Positions 1 through 8,758 of a stretch of 64,000 nucleotides of DNA are shown here, piece after piece. Location: positions 2,229,423-2,293,422 of the forward strand of contig LT629697.1 of assembly GCA_900100325.1 (NCBI GenBank), read 5' to 3'. The position numbers and the translations under genes are program-made. This stretch comes from Frankineae bacterium MT45. Lineage in GTDB: Bacteria > Actinomycetota > Actinomycetes > Mycobacteriales > Jatrophihabitantaceae. Numbering within the stretch: the stretch's first letter is position 1; the number at the start of each line of letters is the position of its first letter. The notes under the pieces were generated by a model. It worked only from the letters and a program-made list of their open reading frames with translations, was not told where the DNA came from and searched no databases.

Positions 1-1
1 T

Positions 2-691
2 GGCGAATCGGCCGAGGCCGACGTGCGGGTCACCGGGGTGATCGAGCACTCCGACGCTGTCGAGTTCGACGTGACCGGCGGCGGCATCTCGCTGGCCGGA
101 GTGCGGGTCGGCGCGCTGGTCGGCCACCATATGGCCCTCAACGCCACCGCTGCCCTGGCCCTCGCGTCGGAGTTCGGCTTCGACCTGGAGAAGGTTCGCG
201 GCGCCTGGGCGAACTTCGCCGGGGTGCATCGCCGCTTCGAACTGCACGGCATCGCCAACGGCGTACGCGTCTACGACGACTACGCCCACCACCCGACCGA
301 GATCGCCGCGTCGCTGACGGCCGCGAAGGCGGTGGCCGGACCCGGGCGCGTGATCGCGGTCTTCCAGCCCGGAACCTACAGCCGGACGCAGACGTTTGCC
401 CGCGACTTCGCCGAATCCATGGCCATCGCCGATGTGGCCGTGGTGATGGACATCTTCCCGGCTCGTGAGGAGCCCATCCCGGGCGTGACGGCCGCGCTCA
501 TCTCGGATCAGATTCCGTTGCCGGCTGAGCAGGTGGTCTACGAGACGAACTTCTCCGAGACTCCGGCGCGCATCGCCGCGTTGACGCGCCCAGGTGACAT
601 CGTGATCACCATGGGGATCGGCAACGTCTACCTGCTCTGCCCGGAGATCCTGCGCGCCATCGCCGACCGGGGCGCCCACGGGCGCTCATGA
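2..691 (+). CDS. murC: UDP-N-acetylmuramate--L-alanine ligase, C-terminal part
   Basis: Cytoplasmic ATP-dependent Mur ligase that adds L-Ala to UDP-MurNAc in peptidoglycan precursor synthesis. The frame is open from base 2, so the N-terminal half with the ATP P-loop lies outside the window. The visible part has the MurC pattern GHHMALNATAA in the central domain, then YDDYAHHPTE and VFQPGTYSRT, which belong to the Mur C-terminal domain and are diagnostic for MurC over MurD/E/F. The stop overlaps the ftsQ start as ATGA, so the two are translationally coupled, which is the normal actinobacterial murC-ftsQ order. Nothing unusual is seen in this part. Confidence 0.96.
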   Translation, partial: GESAEADVRVTGVIEHSDAVEFDVTGGGISLAGVRVGALVGHHMALNATAALALASEFGFDLEKVRGAWANFAGVHRRFELHGIANGVRVYDDYAHHPTEIAASLTAAKAVAGPGRVIAVFQPGTYSRTQTFARDFAESMAIADVAVVMDIFPAREEPIPGVTAALISDQIPLPAEQVVYETNFSETPARIAALTRPGDIVITMGIGNVYLLCPEILRAIADRGAHGRS

Positions 692-1386
692 GCGCGGGCG
701 CACCGCTGCTCACCGGCAGGCGGCTGGCCTGGCTCGGTGGCGCGGCGGTGCTCGTCGCGGTACTGGTCTGGGTGCTCGCCTTCAGCTCCCTGCTCGGGGC
801 CAAGCACATTCAGGTCAACGGCACGTCCGTGCTGACCAAGCAGGCGGTCACCACCGCGGCCGGTATCGGAACGGGCGCCCCGCTACTGCGTCTGGACACG
901 GAGGCGGTGGCCCGACGGATCGAGCAACTCCCCGATGTGGCTTCCGCGACGGTGAACACCCGTCTTCCGGGAACCGTCACCATCACGGTTCGCGAACGCG
1001 AGCCGGTGGGGTTCGTCGTGTCCGGTGACGGATTCATGCTGGTCGACAAGACTGGCCGCCAGTTCCGGGCCGTCACCGCCGCACCGGCCGGGCTGCCGAA
1101 GTTCGTGATCCCAAGCGCCCCGTCCAACGCCCAGCCGGGCGCAGACGCCACGGGTCAGGGAGTGGCCAGCGTCGCCGCTGCCCTCTCCACGAAGATTCGC
1201 AGCCAGTTGACGTCGATCAACTCCCAGAACCCGAGTTCGATCACGCTCCAGCTCACCGACGGGCGTTGGGTTCGGTGGGGGAGTGCCGAACTCAATGCGC
1301 AGAAGGCGGCCCTGCTCCCGGCGCTGCTGCAGCAGTCCGGCACCGTCTTCGATGTCAGCGACCCGAGCCTCGTCTACTCGCACTGA
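688..1386 (+). CDS. ftsQ: Cell division protein FtsQ/DivIB
   Basis: Bitopic divisome protein linking early and late division proteins through its extracytoplasmic part. The 232-residue protein has a short cytoplasmic tail, one membrane segment at about residues 13-32, a POTRA domain at about 38-107 (starting HIQVNGTSVLTKQAV and ending near TVTITVRERE), then the FtsQ beta domain. Length is usual for actinobacteria. ATG overlaps the murC stop. In most relatives ftsZ follows directly; here a convergent gene and three more genes come first, so ftsQ ends its transcription unit at a hairpin shared with the converging gene. Confidence 0.93.
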   Translation: MSAGAPLLTGRRLAWLGGAAVLVAVLVWVLAFSSLLGAKHIQVNGTSVLTKQAVTTAAGIGTGAPLLRLDTEAVARRIEQLPDVASATVNTRLPGTVTITVREREPVGFVVSGDGFMLVDKTGRQFRAVTAAPAGLPKFVIPSAPSNAQPGADATGQGVASVAAALSTKIRSQLTSINSQNPSSITLQLTDGRWVRWGSAELNAQKAALLPALLQQSGTVFDVSDPSLVYSH

Positions 1387-1397
1387 GCGAGCGATGC

Positions 1398-1416
1398 TGA
1401 CCGGCCCGTCCGGTCA
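1398..1416. terminator. Bidirectional hairpin between convergent ftsQ and aldolase gene
   Basis: Perfect 7-bp stem TGACCGG/CCGGTCA with a 5-nt loop, 12 nt after the ftsQ stop and reaching into the stop codon of the converging minus-strand gene. There is no T-run, as is common for actinobacterial terminators. The terminator role is inferred from position and symmetry. Confidence 0.5.
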
Positions 1417-2661
1417 GGCGAATGCCTTCCCCTCACCCCGGTAGGTGGGCACCGTCGCGACGACCTCCCCGCCGTCAACCAGGTGCAGTTCATTGACGCG
1501 TTCACAGAGTTCCCCGGCCTTGGCGTGCCGGAACCAGACCCGGTCACCGACCCGCAGGTCAGCCGCTGCTGCTCCGCTCAGCGGCGTCTGTACCTCGCCG
1601 GCCCCCTCGAGCGCGGAGAGCTTCAAGCCCCGCGGCCAGGTCGGCGTCGGCAGCCGGTCCGCTCCGGCCGGGCCGGAGGCGACCCAACCCCCACCGAGCA
1701 CCGTGGCGATCTGCGGGCTCGGCCGGCGCACCACGGGTAGCACGAAGTAGGCCGCCGGAAGTGGATGGAACGTTCGGTAGTTGTCGAAGAGCGCCGGGGC
1801 GAAGAGGCCGGAGCCGGCCGCGATCTCGGTGACCACGCTCTCGGCCGAGGTGCTCTCCAGGCTCCCGGTGCCGCCGCCATTGACGAACTCGAGATCGGCC
1901 AGCGGGCTGATCGCGGCGACCACCTCGGCCCGGCGGCGCCCGAGCTCGGCGGCCGAGATGCGCTGCATTGCCCGGATCTGGGCGCGTTTGAAACCTGACC
2001 CCGGCTGGTTGTCGCCGATTCCGGCGATCTGCCCCTCGTAGGACATCAGCCCGACCAGGGTCACCGCCGGGTGGGCCACGATCGCCCGGGCGAGCTCTGT
2101 GGCCTGGTCGAGGGAGTGCGTCGGAGAGCGTCGGGTGCCGAGGTGGATCCGGCCACCGGCCGCCCGTAGTGATGCGTCCAGGTCGAGGCAGACGCGCAGG
2201 GGTGCCGATCCGGCCGAGGCATTGGCGCCGGCATTGGTGCCGGCGGTGGCGGCGGCGAGGAAATGCAGGTGATCGGCGGAGTCCACCATCAGGGTGATCC
2301 GGGCGCGGAGCCTCTCGTCGTCGACCAGCTGGCGGATCGCGTCGGTGTCGGCTGTCGGGTAGCCGACGACGATGTCGGTGAGGTCCGAATCGCGGCTGGC
2401 GAGCCAGATCGCCTCGGGGAGCGTGAAGGCGAGCACCCCATGGAATCCGTCGACGGCCAGCACGCTGTCGGTGATGGCCCGGCAGCGGATCGACTTGCTG
2501 GCGACCCGGATCGCGGTTCCAGAGGCCCGGCGGGTCATGTCCAGGGCGTTGTGTCGGAGTGCTCCGAGGTCGATGACGGCGTAGGGCGGCTGCAGGTGGG
2601 CGGTGGCTGAACGCAGGCCGTCGACTCCGTTACTGGTTCCTATCGCATCCAGATCGAGCAC
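1414..2661 (-). CDS. PLP-dependent amino acid deaminase/D-threonine aldolase-like protein
   Basis: Cytoplasmic fold-type III PLP enzyme: alanine-racemase N-terminal barrel followed by a D-serine-dehydratase-like C-terminal domain. The probable Schiff-base lysine is Lys56 in IRVASKSIRC. The C-terminal VGDRVWFRHAKAGELCE has His379 and Cys386, where the family places metal ligands. The GTG at 2661 was chosen because AAAGG lies about 8 nt upstream; the open frame reaches 2874, but that extension is low-complexity and overlaps the divergent promoter region. The likely reaction is retro-aldol cleavage or deamination of a D-beta-hydroxy amino acid; the substrate is not readable from sequence. It is divergent from the ceramidase-like gene, with a 99-nt shared spacer. 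Confidence 0.78.
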   Translation of the reverse strand: MLDLDAIGTSNGVDGLRSATAHLQPPYAVIDLGALRHNALDMTRRASGTAIRVASKSIRCRAITDSVLAVDGFHGVLAFTLPEAIWLASRDSDLTDIVVGYPTADTDAIRQLVDDERLRARITLMVDSADHLHFLAAATAGTNAGANASAGSAPLRVCLDLDASLRAAGGRIHLGTRRSPTHSLDQATELARAIVAHPAVTLVGLMSYEGQIAGIGDNQPGSGFKRAQIRAMQRISAAELGRRRAEVVAAISPLADLEFVNGGGTGSLESTSAESVVTEIAAGSGLFAPALFDNYRTFHPLPAAYFVLPVVRRPSPQIATVLGGGWVASGPAGADRLPTPTWPRGLKLSALEGAGEVQTPLSGAAAADLRVGDRVWFRHAKAGELCERVNELHLVDGGEVVATVPTYRGEGKAFA

Positions 2662-2760
2662 GCGACTCGCCTTTCGCCGAGATGTGATCGTGCCGGGCGG
2701 CATGACTCCTGTGATGCTACGTTCGTCCGATCGTCGCCGCGGACGCAGCAGAGGAGAGAC

Positions 2761-4731
2761 TTGCCGAACGTCGGTTTCAGGGTCGGATCCGGTCGAGCCG
2801 ACATCACCGGAGAGCCGGTGGACTGCGGGATGCTCGGCTACGGCAAGCGCACCCAGCGCAGCGCCGGGATCCATCTGCGCCTCAACGCCCGCGCGTTCAT
2901 CTTCGCGCGCCCGGAGGGCGTCACAGAGGGTGTCGAGCGGGTGCTGCTCGTGGTGGCCGAGCTACCCCTCATCTTCGACAGCGTGCACCGGGCGGTGCTG
3001 GCCCGGCTGGCCGACGAATGCGACGGCCGTTACGACGCGAAGAACACCCTCATCACCGCGACCCACACCCACTGCGGACCGGGTGGCTACTCGCATCACC
3101 GGATGTACAACCTGACCACCCACGGATTCCGCCCCGACACTTTCAACGCGATCGTCGACGGCATCGCCTCCGCCGTCCTGCGCGCCGAGCGCGACCTGGC
3201 CACCCATCCGGAGCCAGCCACGGTGAGGGTCACCCAGGGGCAGCTACTGGGAGCGAGTGTGAACCGCTCCCGCCGCTCCTTCGAGCGCAACCCGGCCGTA
3301 GACCGGGCGCACTTTCCGCAGGCGATCGATCCGCTGGCCACGCTGCTGCGGGTCGAGCGGGGCGGTGAGCTGGCGGCCGGCATCCATTTCTTCGCCACCC
3401 ACGGCACGAGTATGACCAATGAGAACAAGCTGATCAGCTCCGACAACAAGGGTTTCGCCGCCTACCGCTGTGAGGAGTCGAGCACGGCTGGCGGCGCGAC
3501 CTTCGCCTTCGCCCAGACGAACTCCGGCGATATGTCGCCCAACCTCGCACTCCGTCCCGGGCATGGTCCGACCGACGACGAGTTCGCCAACGCGGCCCTG
3601 ATCGGGGCACGGCAGGCGGCCAGCGCCGATGCCCTGGCGAGGGTGGCGGCGGAGCCGATGCCGGCCATCCTTGATGCCGTGATGTCCTACGTCCGATTCA
3701 CCGACCTTCCGGTGGGCGCTCAGTTCACCGACGACGGGCGTCCACACCGCACCGGGACGGTCTGTGCCGGAACCTCTTCGCTGGCCGGCGCCGGGGCCGA
3801 CGGCCGCGGGTTCGCCGGCTTCCGCGAGGGGCGCGGGCGGATCCCGGACTGGTTCAACCGGGCCGTCCGCTACCGCCTGCAACGAGAGTTGGGTCAGACC
3901 CAGGCACCGAAGAGCGTCGCTCTGAACGGGGCTGCGTTGAACCGGCGTGTCCCGTTCGTCGCCGATACCGCTCCGATGCAACTGCTGCGTATCGGTGACC
4001 TGTATTTACTGGGCATTCCGGCCGAAGTGACGATCGTGGCCGGCCTGCGACTGCGCCGCACGGTCGCCGCCGTCCTGGGCGTCGACCTGGACCGGGTGCT
4101 CGTCTGCGGCTACAGCAACGGATACCTGCACTACGTGACTACGCCGTCGGAGTACGACGAGCAGCGTTACGAAGGTGGCAGCACGCTCTTCGGCCGCTGG
4201 GAACTGCCGGCGATGTGCCAGGTCGCCCACGAACTCGCCGAGGCGATGCAGCAGGGGCGAACACCGCGCGGGCCGGGTCTCCAGCCCGACGCCCCAACGC
4301 CGCCGAGACCGCCCCGGGTGAGCTACCACCCGCGACCGGATGCCCTCCGCGCCGGGGAGCGGTTCGGCGAACTCCTCGTCCCGCCCCGATCGGCTTATCG
4401 GGCCGGGGACCGGGTGTGCGTGAGCTTCCTCGGCGGGAATCTGAACAACGGGATCGTCCGTCTGGGCAGCTTCCTGCAGGTGCAGCGCCGGCGAAGCAGG
4501 CGCGACGAATGGCAACTGGTGGCCGACGATCGCGACCCCGAGACGGTGCTGCGGGCGCACCGAGCTCGGAGCGTCGGGCGAGCACGCCGGTCAATCATCA
4601 GTATTTCCTGGCAGATTCCACTCGGCTCGACGGCAGGGGAGTACCGCATCATTCACCACGGAACAGCCCGCAGCGGCTCGGACGGCCCCGCTGACTACGC
4701 CGGCCAGACGCCGGTCTTCACGGTCCGATGA
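2761..4731 (+). CDS. Neutral/alkaline ceramidase-like amidohydrolase
   Basis: Zinc amidase family that hydrolyses the amide bond of ceramides. The 656-residue protein keeps the catalytic features: the zinc loop ATHTHCGPG (His102, His104), FFATHGTS with His214, the nucleophile motif NSGDMSPN with Ser259, a downstream Glu in IPAEVTIVAG, and the Tyr-containing NGYLHYVTTPSEY. About residues 510-656 form the expected Ig-like C-terminal domain. The TTG start is supported by GAGGAGAG just upstream. Unlike well-studied secreted bacterial ceramidases, no signal peptide is visible: the protein starts directly in the catalytic domain (VGFRVGSGRADITG), so it may act in the cytoplasm or on another amide. 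It overlaps the next gene as ATGA. Confidence 0.85.
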   Translation: MPNVGFRVGSGRADITGEPVDCGMLGYGKRTQRSAGIHLRLNARAFIFARPEGVTEGVERVLLVVAELPLIFDSVHRAVLARLADECDGRYDAKNTLITATHTHCGPGGYSHHRMYNLTTHGFRPDTFNAIVDGIASAVLRAERDLATHPEPATVRVTQGQLLGASVNRSRRSFERNPAVDRAHFPQAIDPLATLLRVERGGELAAGIHFFATHGTSMTNENKLISSDNKGFAAYRCEESSTAGGATFAFAQTNSGDMSPNLALRPGHGPTDDEFANAALIGARQAASADALARVAAEPMPAILDAVMSYVRFTDLPVGAQFTDDGRPHRTGTVCAGTSSLAGAGADGRGFAGFREGRGRIPDWFNRAVRYRLQRELGQTQAPKSVALNGAALNRRVPFVADTAPMQLLRIGDLYLLGIPAEVTIVAGLRLRRTVAAVLGVDLDRVLVCGYSNGYLHYVTTPSEYDEQRYEGGSTLFGRWELPAMCQVAHELAEAMQQGRTPRGPGLQPDAPTPPRPPRVSYHPRPDALRAGERFGELLVPPRSAYRAGDRVCVSFLGGNLNNGIVRLGSFLQVQRRRSRRDEWQLVADDRDPETVLRAHRARSVGRARRSIISISWQIPLGSTAGEYRIIHHGTARSGSDGPADYAGQTPVFTVR

Positions 4732-5972
4732 GCGGCTCCGAGGAGTTGCTGACCGCGGAGCCGCAGATCCCGGTTTCGCGCGGCTGGACGCTGCGCTTCA
4801 GCCTGCTGTGGTTCGGCTTCTGGATGGCCAACCTGGTCCCCATCCAGTTGCTGCTGCCCAACCAACTCGACGTGATCGACCATGCCCACAAAATCCGGGA
4901 CTTCGGGGCGATCAACGGAGCGGCCGGTGTCGCGGCGCTGATCACGCTGCCACTCTTCGGTGCACTCTGCGACCGGACCCGCTCCAAGCTCGGACGGCGC
5001 CGGGTCTGGGTCATCGCCGGGGTCGCCGTCTTCGCCGTCGGCCTGCTCCTGACCGGTGCGCAGACGAATGCGCTGGCACTGGGGGCGTGCTGGCTCTTCG
5101 CCACCCTCGGCATCAACATGGCCACCTCGGGGCTCACCGCGGCGATCGCCGACGAGGTGCCCGACCGTCAGCGAGGCGCCATCTCGAGTGCCATTTACGG
5201 CCCACAGGCGGTCGGCCTGCTCTTCGGGCTCGTGGTCATCACGGCCACTGGGAACTCCGGGCTCATCGCTTACTCGATCCTCGCGGTCGCCCTGGTCGCC
5301 ACCGCCTGGCCGTTCATCCGCTATTACCGGGAGTCCGTCGGCGTCACGGTGGCAGTGGCGCCGTTGACGCTGCGGTCGATCATCGCCGGGATGTGGATCT
5401 CGCCCAAGGAACACCCTGATTTTGCCTGGGGGTTCGGTGGTCGCCTGCTGGTGAACATCGGCAACGCGCTCGGCACCACCTACCTGCTCTTCTTCCTGCA
5501 GGACGACCTCAAGCTCCACGATCCTGACGGTGGATTGCTGATCCTGACGCTGATCTACCTCGTCTTCACGGTCACCGCGACGTACGGAGGCGGCTACCTC
5601 TCCGATCGCAGCGGCCGTCGGCGGATCTTCGTGCTCTGGGCGTCACTGCTGCAGGCGATGGCCTGCATCCTGCTCACCTTCTTCCCCAGTTTCCCCGCGG
5701 CGATGGTCGCGGCTGCGCTGCTGGGGGCCGGTTACGGGGCCTTCATGTCCGTGGATCAGGCGCTCATCACTCATGTGCTTCCGGATGCGTTGTCGCGGGC
5801 CAAGGATCTCGGCATCATGAACGTGGGGTCGGTCGGTCCGCAGGCACTGGCCCCGCTGGTCGCGAGCCTCATCATCTCCAGCCTGGGCGGGTACCCGGTC
5901 CTCTTCGCCACCGCCGGTGTGACAACCCTGGCCGGCGCCGCCATGATCTACCGGATCAAGTCGGTGCGCTGA
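4728..5972 (+). CDS. MFS transporter
   Basis: Major facilitator protein of 414 residues with about twelve hydrophobic segments. The cytoplasmic loop after TM2 carries DRTRSKLGRRRVW and the equivalent second-half loop carries SDRSGRRRIF, the MFS signature loops. The start overlaps the ceramidase stop (ATGA), so the two proteins are made together and probably share a substrate or product. The family does not reveal the direction of transport or the solute. A GC-rich hairpin begins at the stop codon. Confidence 0.85.
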   Translation: MSGSEELLTAEPQIPVSRGWTLRFSLLWFGFWMANLVPIQLLLPNQLDVIDHAHKIRDFGAINGAAGVAALITLPLFGALCDRTRSKLGRRRVWVIAGVAVFAVGLLLTGAQTNALALGACWLFATLGINMATSGLTAAIADEVPDRQRGAISSAIYGPQAVGLLFGLVVITATGNSGLIAYSILAVALVATAWPFIRYYRESVGVTVAVAPLTLRSIIAGMWISPKEHPDFAWGFGGRLLVNIGNALGTTYLLFFLQDDLKLHDPDGGLLILTLIYLVFTVTATYGGGYLSDRSGRRRIFVLWASLLQAMACILLTFFPSFPAAMVAAALLGAGYGAFMSVDQALITHVLPDALSRAKDLGIMNVGSVGPQALAPLVASLIISSLGGYPVLFATAGVTTLAGAAMIYRIKSVR

Positions 5973-5989
5973 GCCCGCGCCCGCGGGCT
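5972..5989 (+). terminator. Possible terminator after the MFS gene
   Basis: Inverted repeat AGCCCGC/GCGGGCT with a 4-nt loop, beginning in the stop codon and followed by GAGGGTTTC. This would separate the ceramidase-MFS pair from the lactone oxidase. It is a short stem and may only attenuate. Confidence 0.4.
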
Positions 5990-6035
5990 GAGGGTTTCAA
6001 CGGATCGTCTCCACAGCAGGAAAGGAAGTCTCTTC

Positions 6036-7355
6036 GTGAGTTCAGTGCGCAGCTGGCAGAACTGGGCGGGCAATCAGCGGGCCGAGGTCGTGAATCTGGT
6101 GAGCGTGGAGAGCGCGGATCAGCTCAGCGAAGCGGTCGCCCGCGGTGCCGCCGCCGGCACCCGGCTGCGTCCGATCGGGTCAGGCCACTCCTTCACTGGC
6201 ATCGGCCGTCCCGAACAGGTGCAGCTGAAGATGGACGCCTACGCCGGCATCGTCGACCTGCAGCGCGACACTGGGCTGGTCAAGGTCCGGGCTGGGACGT
6301 CGCTGCACCAGCTCAATCGGGACCTGGCCGCGGAGGGGATGGCCCTCACCAATCTGGGGGACATCGATGTACAGACCGTGGCCGGTGCCGTCTCGACCGG
6401 GACGCACGGCACGGGTCTGCGTTTCGGGGGTATCGCGACCCAGATCCGCGGGCTGGACCTCGTGCAGCCGGACGGTTCGACGCTCACCTGCTCTGCGACT
6501 GAGAACGCCGATGTCTTCACGCACGCCCGGGTCGGGTTGGGGGCGCTTGGCGTCATCTCCACCGTCACGCTGCAGGCCGAACCGCTCTTCGCGCTACGGG
6601 CGGTGGAGGGGCCGATGCGGTTGGGCGACGTCTTCGAGCAGTTGGACGAGCTCGTCGAGGGGACCGACCACTTCGAGTTCTACTGGTTCCCGCACACCGA
6701 TCGCACGCTGACCAAACGCAATACCCGGCTGCCGGTGACCGACGGCCTGCATCCGCTGACGGGGCGGCGCCGCTGGTGGGACGACGAGTTCATGGCGAAC
6801 AACGTCTTCGGAGCCATCATCGCCACCGGGCGACGCCTCCCGGCCACTGTTCGTACTTTCAACGGCATCGCCTCCCGAGCCCTCGGCGCCCGGGAGTTCA
6901 CCGATCTCTCTTATCGGGTCTTCGCCTCGGTGCGCCGGGTTCGCTTCGTCGAGATGGAGTACGCCGTCCCCCGCGAGGCGCTGGAGCAGGTACTCACCGA
7001 ACTCGACGTGACGATCGAGCGCAGCGGCTGGCGCATCGCGTTCCCGGTCGAGGTGCGAGTGGCGGCGGCCGACGACATCCCGCTCTCGACGGCCTACCAG
7101 CGCGAGAGCGCCTACATCGCGATTCACCTGCCGGTCGGGGTCGAGTATGACCAGTATTTCCAGGCGATGGAGGCGATCGCGGCCGCCGTCGGTGGGCGTC
7201 CGCATTGGGGCAAGATGCACTACCTGGACGCGGCCGCCCTGCGCACCCGCTACCCACGCTTCGACGAGTTCGTGGCCCTGCGCAACCGTCTCGACCCGAC
7301 GGGAATCTTCAGCAACCGCTACCTGGAGCGCGTGCTCGGACCGCTGCCCGGCTGA
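6036..7355 (+). CDS. D-arabinono-1,4-lactone/L-gulonolactone oxidase-type FAD enzyme
   Basis: Flavoprotein of 439 residues in the vanillyl-alcohol-oxidase superfamily. The N-terminal FAD domain has RLRPIGSGHSFTG (His51 at the usual flavin-linking position) and GTHGTGLRFGG; the C-terminal ALO domain ends with HWGKMHYLD (about residues 390-398) and LDPTGIFSNRYLERVLG. Mycobacterial gulonolactone dehydrogenase has the same layout and size. It oxidises sugar-1,4-lactones, giving ascorbate-like products. The GTG start has AGGAAAGGAAG upstream. It is often seen near the PLP aldolase family in actinobacteria, which fits the cassette here. Confidence 0.88.
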   Translation: MSSVRSWQNWAGNQRAEVVNLVSVESADQLSEAVARGAAAGTRLRPIGSGHSFTGIGRPEQVQLKMDAYAGIVDLQRDTGLVKVRAGTSLHQLNRDLAAEGMALTNLGDIDVQTVAGAVSTGTHGTGLRFGGIATQIRGLDLVQPDGSTLTCSATENADVFTHARVGLGALGVISTVTLQAEPLFALRAVEGPMRLGDVFEQLDELVEGTDHFEFYWFPHTDRTLTKRNTRLPVTDGLHPLTGRRRWWDDEFMANNVFGAIIATGRRLPATVRTFNGIASRALGAREFTDLSYRVFASVRRVRFVEMEYAVPREALEQVLTELDVTIERSGWRIAFPVEVRVAAADDIPLSTAYQRESAYIAIHLPVGVEYDQYFQAMEAIAAAVGGRPHWGKMHYLDAAALRTRYPRFDEFVALRNRLDPTGIFSNRYLERVLGPLPG

Positions 7356-7460
7356 GCGTCCGGTGAGATCGCCGAGGAATCTGCGGGAGGTCGGCGTGTT
7401 GCACGGCGCGCCTGCTTGAAACGGCGTGGGTGTTCGTTAGCGTCCTGATTACATCGCAGG

Positions 7461-7490
7461 TTGACATAACGTTAACGGTCTACTTGAGGG
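7461..7490 (+). promoter_or_regulatory. Candidate ftsZ promoter
   Basis: A consensus -35 TTGACA at 7461-7466 is followed by ATAACGTTAAC and TTGAGGGTGAGGG. The -10 hexamer is not clear. The 216-nt gap 7356-7571 has no credible gene and is the natural place for ftsZ promoters; a TTGACATAAC...TTGAGGGT stretch upstream of ftsZ recalls other actinobacteria. Confidence 0.45.
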
Positions 7491-7571
7491 TGAGGGTCGA
7501 GAGATTCCCCCGACTGGTCGACAGCATCCACGGTTACCAAGCGCAGCGCCGGAAGAACGGAACGAACAAAC

Positions 7572-8747
7572 ATGACACCACCGCACAACTACCTCGCGGT
7601 TATCAAAGTCGTCGGTGTCGGCGGAGGCGGGGTCAACGCCGTCAACCGAATGATCGAGGTCGGTCTCAAGGGCGTCGAGTTCATCGCGGTCAACACGGAT
7701 GCGCAGGCGCTGCTGATGAGCGACGCCGACGTCAAACTCGATGTCGGGCGTGAACTCACCCGCGGCCTCGGCGCCGGGGCGCAACCTGACGTGGGCAAGA
7801 AGGCGGCGGAGGATCACCGCGACGAGATCGAAGAGGTGCTCAAGGGTGCCGACATGGTCTTCGTGACGGCCGGCGAGGGCGGCGGCACCGGCACCGGCGG
7901 AGCGCCGGTCATCGCCAGCATCGCCCGCAAGCTCGGTGCCCTCACCATCGGCGTGGTCACCCGTCCCTTCAGCTTCGAGGGGAAACGGCGCGCCACCCAG
8001 GCCGAAGAGGGGATCGAGCAGCTGCGCGCTGAGTGCGACACGCTGATCGTCATTCCGAATGACCGGCTTCTGCAGATCTCCGACTCCAACGTCAGCGTCA
8101 TGGACGCCTTCCGCAGTGCCGACCAGGTACTCCTCTCCGGTGTCCAGGGCATCACCGACCTGATCACCACCCCTGGCCTGATCAACCTCGACTTCGCCGA
8201 CGTGAAGAGCGTGATGAGCGGTGCCGGCTCCGCCCTGATGGGCATCGGTTCGGCCCGAGGCGAGAATCGTGCGCGAAATGCGGCCGAGATCGCCATCGCC
8301 AGCCCGCTGCTCGAGGCGAGCATGGAGGGTGCGCATGGCGTGCTGCTGTCGATCTACGGCGGCTCGGATCTCGGACTCTTCGAGATCAACGACGCGGCCT
8401 CGCTGGTCGCGGAGTCGGCGCACCCGGACGCCAACATCATCTTCGGCGCCGTCATCGACGACACCCTGGGTGACGAGGTGAAGGTGACCGTCATCGCCGC
8501 CGGCTTCGACAGCGGACAGCTTCCCTATAAGAAGGTGGAGGTTCGTCGCGAGCCTTCGATCACCTCGACCAACGTCTCCGCCCCGACTACGCCCGCCAAC
8601 GGTTCACCCAGCTCGACGGCCGCCCCGTCGAGTGCGGCCGGTGCGGCGACGAGTAACGGAAGCGGCTGGCCGCTGCCGGCCGCGGGTGAGCGCCGGGCGA
8701 TCGCCGTCGACGACGACCTGGACGTGCCGGACTTCCTGCGCGGCTAG
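7572..8747 (+). CDS. ftsZ: Cell division protein FtsZ
   Basis: Tubulin-like GTPase that forms the Z ring. The 391-residue protein has [16 protein letters not shown] at the start, the GTP-binding signature GGGTGTGG at residues 103-110, and the T7 synergy loop [11 protein letters not shown] near residue 205. A Ser/Thr/Ala/Pro-rich linker of about 60 residues leads to the conserved C-terminal tail [12 protein letters not shown], which binds SepF and FtsW in actinobacteria. The ATG follows GGAAGAACGGAACGAA. Transcription is expected from the spacer upstream, since the gene is cut off from ftsQ. A strong hairpin begins 27 nt after the stop. Confidence 0.98.
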   Translation: MTPPHNYLAVIKVVGVGGGGVNAVNRMIEVGLKGVEFIAVNTDAQALLMSDADVKLDVGRELTRGLGAGAQPDVGKKAAEDHRDEIEEVLKGADMVFVTAGEGGGTGTGGAPVIASIARKLGALTIGVVTRPFSFEGKRRATQAEEGIEQLRAECDTLIVIPNDRLLQISDSNVSVMDAFRSADQVLLSGVQGITDLITTPGLINLDFADVKSVMSGAGSALMGIGSARGENRARNAAEIAIASPLLEASMEGAHGVLLSIYGGSDLGLFEINDAASLVAESAHPDANIIFGAVIDDTLGDEVKVTVIAAGFDSGQLPYKKVEVRREPSITSTNVSAPTTPANGSPSSTAAPSSAAGAATSNGSGWPLPAAGERRAIAVDDDLDVPDFLRG

Positions 8748-8758
8748 GGCACTCGCCC

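Noticed and set aside
4695-5519. Minus-strand frame of 274 codons opposite the MFS gene
   Set aside because: Low-complexity Asp/Glu/Gln/Arg translation, the expected complement of hydrophobic MFS codons.
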